64,000 bases of DNA. It comes from Pseudoxanthomonas sp. Root630. Its GTDB lineage: Bacteria > Pseudomonadota > Gammaproteobacteria > Xanthomonadales > Xanthomonadaceae. Of this stretch, positions 57,842-64,000 are shown piece after piece (position 1 is the first letter of the stretch; each line of letters starts with the position of its first letter). The stretch spans positions 720,201-784,200 of the forward strand of contig NZ_LMGY01000012.1 of the NCBI RefSeq assembly GCF_001427585.1, read 5' to 3'. The notes beneath the pieces are model-generated. The model worked only from the letters and a program-made list of their open reading frames with translations. It did not search any database and had not been told where the DNA came from. The position numbers and the translations under genes were made by a program.

Positions 57842-60800
57842 ATGAATATCCCTCGTGACCCATCCCCCGCTTCCCCCGACCGCGCTGCCCTCGAGCAGGG
57901 CCGGCGTGCGCTCGACCGTGCGCTGAGCCGCGACCGCGGCCGCCTGCACGGGCTGTGGTCGCGCTGGCAGGGCAAGCCCGCGGACGCCGGGGCGCGACAG
58001 GCCTTCGAGCAGGCATTGAGCGCGTCGATCGTCGCCCGCGGGCGACGTCTGTCGACGGTGCCGGCGGTGACGCTGGACGCGTCCCTGCCCATCGCGCGCG
58101 AAGGCGAACGCATCGTCGAACTGATCCGTAACCACCAGGTGGTGGTGATCGCCGGCGAGACCGGGTCCGGCAAGACCACCCAGCTGCCGAAGCTCTGCCT
58201 GGCGGCCGGGCGCGGCGTCGCCGGCATGATCGGCTGCACGCAGCCGCGCCGGATCGCCGCGCGCGCGGTGGCGCGACGCGTGGCGGAGGAGTTGAAGACG
58301 GAGATCGGCCGCGGCGTCGGCTTCCAGGTGCGCTTCAACGACCAGGTGGGCGATGACACCCACATCAAGTTCATGACCGACGGCATCCTGCTGGCGGAGA
58401 TCGCCAGTGATCGCTGGCTGTCGGCCTACGACACGATCATCGTGGACGAGGCGCACGAACGCAGCCTCAACATCGACTTCCTGCTCGGTTACCTGAAGCA
58501 GCTGTTGCGCAAACGCCGCGACCTGAAGGTCATCGTCACCTCGGCCACCATCGACACCGGGCGCTTCGCGAAGCATTTCGACGACGCCCCGGTGATCAGC
58601 GTGGAAGGCCGGGCCTATCCGGTCGACGTGCGTTACCGGCCGTTGGAGGGCGAGGGCGACGGCGATGAAGAAGGCCGCGGCGGCGACCGCACCGTCAACG
58701 ACGCCATCGTCGGCGCCATCGACGAGATCACCCGGCTGGATTCGCGCGGCGACGTGCTGGTCTTCCTGCCCGGCGAGCGCGAGATACGCGATGCGCACCA
58801 GGCGCTGGAGCGGCGCAAGTATCGCCAGACCGACGTGCTGCCGCTGTATGCGCGGCTGTCGAACCAGGACCAGGACCGCGTGTTCAACCCGGGGCCCCAG
58901 CGGCGCATCGTGCTGGCCACCAACGTGGCCGAGACGTCGCTGACGGTGCCGCGCATCCGCTACGTGGTCGATCCCGGCTTCGCCCGCGTCAAGCGCTACA
59001 GCCCGCGCAACAAGCTCGATCGCCTGCATATCGAGCCGGTGTCCCAGGCCAGCGCCAACCAGCGCAAGGGCCGTTGCGGCCGCATCGCCGAAGGCATCTG
59101 CTATCGGTTGTATGCGGAAGCGGATTTCCAGGCGCGCGCGGAGTTCACCGATCCGGAGATCCGCCGCTCCAGCCTGGCCGGCGTGATCCTGCGCATGCTC
59201 CAGCTGGGGCTCGGCCGGATCGAGGATTTCCCGTTCCTGGAAGCGCCCGATGAACGCGCCGTCGCCGACGGTTGGCAGCAGCTGGCCGAGCTGGGCGCGA
59301 TCGATGGCGAGCGCCGCCTGAGCGCCATCGGAAAGCAGATGGCGCGGTTGCCGGTGGACGTGAAGCTGGCGCGCATGCTGGTCGCCGCGCAGGCCGCCGG
59401 TTGCCTGCGACCGATGCTGGTGATCGCGTCGTTCCTGGGTATCCAGGATCCGCGCGAGCGTCCGGCCGATGCGCGCGGCGCGGCGGACGCGGCGCACGCC
59501 CAGTTCGCCGACGGCCGCTCCGAGTTCGTCGGCGTCCTGCGCCTGTGGGATGCCTATCGCCAGGCCCACGAAGACCTGACCCAATCCAGGCTGCGCGACT
59601 GGTGCGGTCGCCATTTCCTGGGTTTCCTGCGGATGCGCGAGTGGCGCGAACTGCATCGGCAGCTGCGCCTGCTGTGCGAGGAACTGGGCTGGAAGGAAGA
59701 GGACGGCGATGCCTCGATGGCACCGCTGCTGGCCGGCAGCCGTGCGCCGCCAGCGGTGCGCGACGACGCCACGGCCGTGAAAGCGACCCGCGGCCAGTTG
59801 CATCGCGCGGCACGATTGGCCCGCGAAGGAAAAACCGAAGCCGCACCGGCGCCGGTGGCTGCGCGCGCCCAGAACGAGCAGGCGCTGGACGGCGGCTACA
59901 GCGAGCGGCAGCGCGCCAACGCCTACCAGGCCCTGCATCGCGCGTTGGTCGCCGGACTGCCGACGCAGATCGGCCACCGCACCGAGAAGGGCGACTACCA
60001 GGCGCCGCGGCAACGCCGTTTCCTGCCGTTTCCCGGCTCGGCGCTGTCCAAGCGACCGCCGCCGTGGCTGTTGGCGGCCAACCTGCTGGACACCCAGAAG
60101 GTGTGGGGCATGACGCTGGCCGGGATCGAACCGGACTGGGTGATCGCCGAACTGCCGCACCTGCTGTTGCGCAAGCATTTCGATCCGCATTGGTCGCGCG
60201 CGCAGGGCCAGGTGCTGGCGTCCGAACAGATCAGCCTGTTCGGGTTGGTGCTGGCGCCGAAGAAGCCCGTGCACTACGGCCGCATCGCTCCGGTCGAGGC
60301 GCACGACATCTTCATCCGGCAGGGCCTGGTCACGGGCGAGATCAATACGCGCGCCGGCTTCGTCGCCGACAACCTGAAGACGCTCGAACAGGCGCGCGAA
60401 GAAGAGGCCAAGCTGCGCCGCGCCGGCCTGGTGGCCGACGAGGCCTGGCAGGCGCGCTGGTACCTGGACCGGGTGCCGCCCGAGATCCACTCCGCGGCCG
60501 GACTCGATGCATGGTGGAAGACGCTTCCGGCCGACAAGCGACGCGTGCTGCAGTGGTCGTTGACCGACCTGCTGCCGGGCGAGGGCAGCGAAGAAGACCG
60601 CTACCCAAAGTACTTCGCCCTTGGCGACGCGCGGCTGCCGCTGCACTACAGATTCGAGCCGGGCGCGACCGACGACGGCGTGACGCTCGAGGTGCCGCTG
60701 CACCTGCTCAACGCGCTGGACCCCGCGCGCCTGTCGTGGCTGGCGCCGGGTTTCGTCGCGGACAAGGCCTCGGGCCTGATCCGCAGCCTGCCGAAGGCGA

Positions 60801-61978
60801 TGCGACGCAACTACGTGCCGGCGCCGGATTTCGGGCGCGCGTTCTTCGAGGCGTTCCCGAAGCCGGGCGCTGACGATATGCGCGGCGAGCTCGCGCGTTT
60901 CCTGTCGCGCGCCACCGGCGTGGCGGTCGCGGCGCTCGACTTCGACGAGGCCGCGCTGGAGCCGCACCTGCGCATGAACCTGCGGCTGCGCGAGGACATC
61001 CCCGTGCAGGGCGGGCGCGGCGGCGGGGAAGGGCGCGTGCTGGCGGAATCGCGCGACCTGGATACGTTGCGCGCGCGCTTCGGCGCGAAGGCGGGGCAGG
61101 CCTTCGCGGCACGTGCCGGCCGCGAGATGGCGGCCACGGGGCTACGCGATTTCCCGGCGCAGCCGATACCGCGCGAAGTGCCTGGCGAAGCCGGGGTACC
61201 GGCGTACCCGGCACTGCGGGACGAGGGCGACGCGGTGGCGCTGCAGGTGTTCGCCGACCGTGCCGAGGCGGACGCAGCGCACCCGCGCGGTGTTCGCCGC
61301 CTGCTGGAGATCGCCCTCGCCGACAAGGTGAAGCAGGCGCGCAAGCAACTGCCCGTATCGCCCAAGACAGGCCTGCTGTACGCGGCCATCGAATCGCAGG
61401 AACGCCTGCGCGGCGATATCGTCGATGCCGCGATCAATGCCGTGCTCGCCGAGGGGCTGGACGCGATCCGGGACCGTGCGGCGTTCGAGCAACGCCGCGA
61501 CGAGGCCGGCAAGCGGCTGTTCGGCGAAGCGATGGAGCGGCTGAAGCTGGCCGAGGCCATCCTGTCCGCCGTCGCGGAACTCAAGCCGCAGCTGGAAGCG
61601 CCCCTGATGGGCTGGGCGCGCGGCAACCTGGACGACCTGCGCGCGCAACTCGCGGCGCTGGTGCATCCCGGCTTCCTCCGCGAAACCCCGGCCGATGCGC
61701 TGGCGCAGTTGCCACGCTACGTGAAGGCCATGCGGCTGCGCGCCGAGCGCGCGGTGCGGGACCCGGCCAAGGACCAGGCCCGCATGCTGGACATCAAGCC
61801 GTTCGCCGACGCGTTGGCGCGGGCGGTGGCGGATGGCGTTGCGGGATCGGCGGACTGGCAGGCCCTGCGTTGGGACCTGGAGGAACTGCGCGTGTCGATG
61901 TTCGCCCAGGAACTGGGCGCGCGCGCCGGTGTTTCGCCGAAGAAGCTCGCGCAGCGCCTCGAGGCGCTGCGCGGCTGA
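57842..61978 (+). CDS. hrpA: HrpA ATP-dependent RNA helicase
   Basis: A 1378-residue DEAH-box helicase. Walker A GETGSGKT at 105-112, DEAH at 202-205 (VDEAHERSLN), motif VI QRKGRCGRIAEG, then HA2 and OB-fold regions and the long C-terminal DUF3418 region found in the HrpA branch. Slightly longer than E. coli HrpA (1300). HrpA has been tied to mRNA processing and to rescue of colliding ribosomes. ATG 57842 opens MNIPRDPSPA. It is convergent with the next gene, with six bases between the stop codons. Confidence 0.96.
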   Translation: MNIPRDPSPASPDRAALEQGRRALDRALSRDRGRLHGLWSRWQGKPADAGARQAFEQALSASIVARGRRLSTVPAVTLDASLPIAREGERIVELIRNHQVVVIAGETGSGKTTQLPKLCLAAGRGVAGMIGCTQPRRIAARAVARRVAEELKTEIGRGVGFQVRFNDQVGDDTHIKFMTDGILLAEIASDRWLSAYDTIIVDEAHERSLNIDFLLGYLKQLLRKRRDLKVIVTSATIDTGRFAKHFDDAPVISVEGRAYPVDVRYRPLEGEGDGDEEGRGGDRTVNDAIVGAIDEITRLDSRGDVLVFLPGEREIRDAHQALERRKYRQTDVLPLYARLSNQDQDRVFNPGPQRRIVLATNVAETSLTVPRIRYVVDPGFARVKRYSPRNKLDRLHIEPVSQASANQRKGRCGRIAEGICYRLYAEADFQARAEFTDPEIRRSSLAGVILRMLQLGLGRIEDFPFLEAPDERAVADGWQQLAELGAIDGERRLSAIGKQMARLPVDVKLARMLVAAQAAGCLRPMLVIASFLGIQDPRERPADARGAADAAHAQFADGRSEFVGVLRLWDAYRQAHEDLTQSRLRDWCGRHFLGFLRMREWRELHRQLRLLCEELGWKEEDGDASMAPLLAGSRAPPAVRDDATAVKATRGQLHRAARLAREGKTEAAPAPVAARAQNEQALDGGYSERQRANAYQALHRALVAGLPTQIGHRTEKGDYQAPRQRRFLPFPGSALSKRPPPWLLAANLLDTQKVWGMTLAGIEPDWVIAELPHLLLRKHFDPHWSRAQGQVLASEQISLFGLVLAPKKPVHYGRIAPVEAHDIFIRQGLVTGEINTRAGFVADNLKTLEQAREEEAKLRRAGLVADEAWQARWYLDRVPPEIHSAAGLDAWWKTLPADKRRVLQWSLTDLLPGEGSEEDRYPKYFALGDARLPLHYRFEPGATDDGVTLEVPLHLLNALDPARLSWLAPGFVADKASGLIRSLPKAMRRNYVPAPDFGRAFFEAFPKPGADDMRGELARFLSRATGVAVAALDFDEAALEPHLRMNLRLREDIPVQGGRGGGEGRVLAESRDLDTLRARFGAKAGQAFAARAGREMAATGLRDFPAQPIPREVPGEAGVPAYPALRDEGDAVALQVFADRAEADAAHPRGVRRLLEIALADKVKQARKQLPVSPKTGLLYAAIESQERLRGDIVDAAINAVLAEGLDAIRDRAAFEQRRDEAGKRLFGEAMERLKLAEAILSAVAELKPQLEAPLMGWARGNLDDLRAQLAALVHPGFLRETPADALAQLPRYVKAMRLRAERAVRDPAKDQARMLDIKPFADALARAVADGVAGSADWQALRWDLEELRVSMFAQELGARAGVSPKKLAQRLEALRG

Positions 61979-61984
61979 AGGCCA

Positions 61985-62533
61985 TTACTTGACCCGACGG
62001 ACCTTGGCCGTCGTGTTGTAACCGTCGATGCGCAGGAACCAGTTGTTGAACAGGCCGGGCTTGATGGTCACGGCCGGGTTGTTCTTGCGGACACCGGCGA
62101 GGCTCGCGGGTTCGATCTGCTCCCACACCTGGCCATTGGCCAGCGTGTAGCGATTGCCCTTGGCGAAGCCCCTGAACTCGCCTGCCAGCGTGCTGGCGAT
62201 CGGTTCGTCCGAGCCGAAATCGAAGAAGCCGCGATTCTCCTGTTCCACCTGCTTGCGCGTGTCCGACTGGGCCTGCGCGACCGCCGTCTGCGTTTCCTGC
62301 CGCACCTGCTCCACCGCGCGCGCGGTTTCCGTGCCGACCTTGCGGTTCAGCCACGCACTCAGCGCCGATAGTTCGGCATCGCTCAGCTTGTCCAGGCCGG
62401 CGGCCTTGAATTCTTCCTGCGTCATCGAGGCGCGCAGGTCGGCGAACCGCGCTTCGGTCGCGGCGTCCTGCGCGAAAGCGAACAACGGGGAGGTCAGCAA
62501 CACGAGGGATAGAAACAAGCGGCTCATCTTCAT
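61985..62533 (-). CDS. uncharacterised exported protein
   Basis: A 182-residue protein with signal peptide MKMSRLFLSLVLLTSPLFAF cut near AQDA. I do not recognise it. The first mature part is helical (MTQEEFKAAGLDKLSDAELSAL, then a Gln-rich coil TAVAQAQSDTRKQVEQE). The C-terminal 80 residues look like a small beta domain (FDFGSDEPIASTLAGEFRG, YTLANGQVWEQIEP, NNWFLRIDGYN). AGGAA precedes ATG 62533. It is divergent from relA and convergent with hrpA. Function unknown. Confidence 0.78.
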   Translation of the reverse strand: MKMSRLFLSLVLLTSPLFAFAQDAATEARFADLRASMTQEEFKAAGLDKLSDAELSALSAWLNRKVGTETARAVEQVRQETQTAVAQAQSDTRKQVEQENRGFFDFGSDEPIASTLAGEFRGFAKGNRYTLANGQVWEQIEPASLAGVRKNNPAVTIKPGLFNNWFLRIDGYNTTAKVRRVK

Positions 62534-62604
62534 GGTTGTTCCTGCGGGCGACTGGCCGGTAGTGTAGTCATTCCGGCGGCGCCTGGCCGCCCTGATCGAT
62601 TGCC

Positions 62605-64000
62605 ATGGTGTCCCCCGTTCACGACATCGCCACGTTGCTCCAGCGGCCCGCACTGAAAGCGCTGCCGGAGTCGCTGCGGCGCACGCTTGTCGAGGCCTCC
62701 GCGCGTGAGGGCGCGGTGGCCGGCATGCCGGATCCCGTCGGCGTGGCCGCAGACACCCTGGACACGCTGGCGGCCCTCTCCGCAGACGGCGACGTCATCC
62801 TGGCCGCACTGCTGTACGCCCTGCCGGCGCTGCAGCCCGCGGTGCCGGCGGGAAAGCCGTCAGCGGGCCTGGCGGATCTGCTCGAGGGCCAGGCGGCCGC
62901 AGCGCAGGTCTGGGCGCTGCATGCCGAGCAGGCGCGCGGCGCGAACACCGAAGGCTTGCGCCGCCTGTTGCTGGCGATCGTGCGCGACCTGCGCGTGGTG
63001 CCGATCCTGCTCGCGCGGCAATTGGCCCGCATGCGCGCGGCGGGCGGCCTGCCCGAGGAGCAGCGGCAGGCGCTGGCCAGGCTCACGCGCGACATCCACG
63101 CGCCGTTGGCCAACCGCCTGGGCATCTGGCAGCTGAAATGGGAACTCGAGGACCTCGCGTTCCGCTATCTGCAGCCGCAGACCTACAAGCAGGTCGCCTC
63201 CCAGCTCGATGAGAAGCGCACCGGCCGCGAGCACTACATCGCCGGCGTGATCGGCAGTCTGCATGCTGCGCTGGCCGAGCACGGCATCCGCGCGGACATC
63301 AGCGGCCGCCCGAAGCACATCTACAGCATCTGGCGGAAGATGCAGCGCAAGCAGGTCGGCTTCGACGAGCTCTACGACCTGCGCGCCGTGCGCATCGCCG
63401 TGGACGACGTGGCGGCCTGCTATGCGGCGCTGGGGATCGTGCATGCGCTCTGGGTGCCGATCCCCAGCGAATTCGACGACTACATCGCGCGCCCCAAGGC
63501 CAACGATTACCGCTCGTTGCATACCGCGGTGGTGGGCCCCGAAGGGCGTACGCTGGAAGTGCAGATCCGTACCCACGAGATGCATGCGCAGGCCGAACTC
63601 GGCGTGGCGGCGCACTGGAAGTACAAGGAAGGCAAGGGCGGTGGCGACGCCTTCGACCGCAAGATCGCGTGGATGCGCCGTCTGCTCGACGGTGCCGGCG
63701 AAGCGGCAGGCGAAGGCACGCTGGCGGGGGACCTGGACGCCGAACTGGTCGAGGACCGCGTCTACGCGCTGACGCCGAAGGGCGAGGTGGTGGATCTGCC
63801 GCAGGGCGGCACCGTGCTCGATTTCGCGTACCACGTGCACACGATGGTGGGCCATCGCACGCGCGGGGCGAAGGTCAACGGCCGCATCGTGCCTTTGAGC
63901 CATGCGCTGGCCAGTGGCGATCGCGTCGAGATCCTGACCTCGAAGGAGCCCGAACCCCGCCGCGACTGGTTGCTGCCGGCCAATGGATTCCTCGCCAGCG
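62605..64000 (+). CDS. relA: RelA, (p)ppGpp synthetase (5' part; runs off the window)
   Basis: 465 codons are visible. RelA makes ppGpp from ATP and GTP/GDP on starved ribosomes. The pseudo-hydrolase domain (about 30-190) lacks the His-Asp pair of active SpoT-type enzymes. The synthetase domain has RPKHIYSIWRKMQRK, YDLRAVRI, EFDDYIARPKANDYRSLHTAV and VQIRTHEMHAQAELGVAAHWKYKEG; the acidic EFDD in place of RFKD marks a synthetase-only RelA. The TGS domain begins with VYALTPKGEVVDLPQG. ATG 62605 opens MVSPVHDIATL. The C-terminal regulatory part is outside. Confidence 0.95.
   Translation, partial: MVSPVHDIATLLQRPALKALPESLRRTLVEASAREGAVAGMPDPVGVAADTLDTLAALSADGDVILAALLYALPALQPAVPAGKPSAGLADLLEGQAAAAQVWALHAEQARGANTEGLRRLLLAIVRDLRVVPILLARQLARMRAAGGLPEEQRQALARLTRDIHAPLANRLGIWQLKWELEDLAFRYLQPQTYKQVASQLDEKRTGREHYIAGVIGSLHAALAEHGIRADISGRPKHIYSIWRKMQRKQVGFDELYDLRAVRIAVDDVAACYAALGIVHALWVPIPSEFDDYIARPKANDYRSLHTAVVGPEGRTLEVQIRTHEMHAQAELGVAAHWKYKEGKGGGDAFDRKIAWMRRLLDGAGEAAGEGTLAGDLDAELVEDRVYALTPKGEVVDLPQGGTVLDFAYHVHTMVGHRTRGAKVNGRIVPLSHALASGDRVEILTSKEPEPRRDWLLPANGFLAS

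Overview
The window reads as a contiguous chromosomal segment of a high-GC gammaproteobacterium of the Xanthomonadaceae (Lysobacterales), most like Pseudoxanthomonas, Stenotrophomonas or Lysobacter. The lineage call is inference. It rests on strong G/C third-position bias, several large TonB-dependent receptors, the order ruvC-ruvA-kup-ruvB-ybgC-tolQRAB-pal-cpoB-queE-queC, and a Pal lipoprotein with extra cysteines. I see no transposase, integrase, phage gene, CRISPR array or rRNA. One tRNA gene, tRNA-Lys(UUU), is present.

Layout. 1-5.3 kb: a 77-bp tandem repeat, a TonB-dependent receptor, a small DUF3574-type lipoprotein and an NCS2-type permease. 5.3-12.1 kb: clpB with a textbook heat-shock promoter, a membrane GGDEF/EAL protein whose GGDEF motif is degenerate, and a YbaL-type cation/proton antiporter. 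12.2-17.5 kb: two paralogous TonB-dependent receptors in tandem. Each has its own terminator, and each has the same inverted-repeat element about 110 bp before its start codon. 17.5-24.6 kb: an ABC-F ATPase, an FmdB zinc ribbon, an orphan lipoprotein, a triple DUF3011 secreted protein, aspS, a protein with a long Asp/Glu tail, and a GNAT acetyltransferase, followed by a hairpin-rich gap. 24.6-33.1 kb: a peroxide/efflux block holding ohr plus a secreted chloroperoxidase-like hydrolase, two AraC regulators, an RND permease with its adaptor, and a small lipase-like hydrolase.

33.2-46.6 kb is housekeeping: yebC, ruvC, ruvA, kup, a DUF418 membrane protein, ruvB, the full Tol-Pal operon (ybgC, tolQ, tolR, tolA, tolB, pal, cpoB), then queE and queC for queuosine, and tRNA-Lys. 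47-64 kb: a DUF3829 lipoprotein, a Cds1-like PLP enzyme next to oligopeptidase A (prlC), and a GH3 glycosidase plus MFS transporter behind a promoter that carries a LacI-family-type operator. These are followed by a small secreted protein, recQ, dps, hrpA, another small secreted protein, and the 5' part of relA, which runs off the right end.

The genes form several working units. These are Tol-Pal (envelope constriction and outer-membrane integrity), RuvABC (Holliday-junction processing), QueE/QueC (preQ0 synthesis), Ohr with the hydrolase and AraC (peroxide defence), RND with its adaptor and AraC (efflux), GH3 with MFS (sugar use), and ClpB, Dps and RelA (stress). No wholly new multigene system stands out. 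The least ordinary items are the duplicated receptor units with a shared operator-like element, the operator inside the GH3 promoter spacer, the hairpin cluster after aspS, the acidic-tailed protein, and the peroxide locus with an AraC regulator in place of OhrR.
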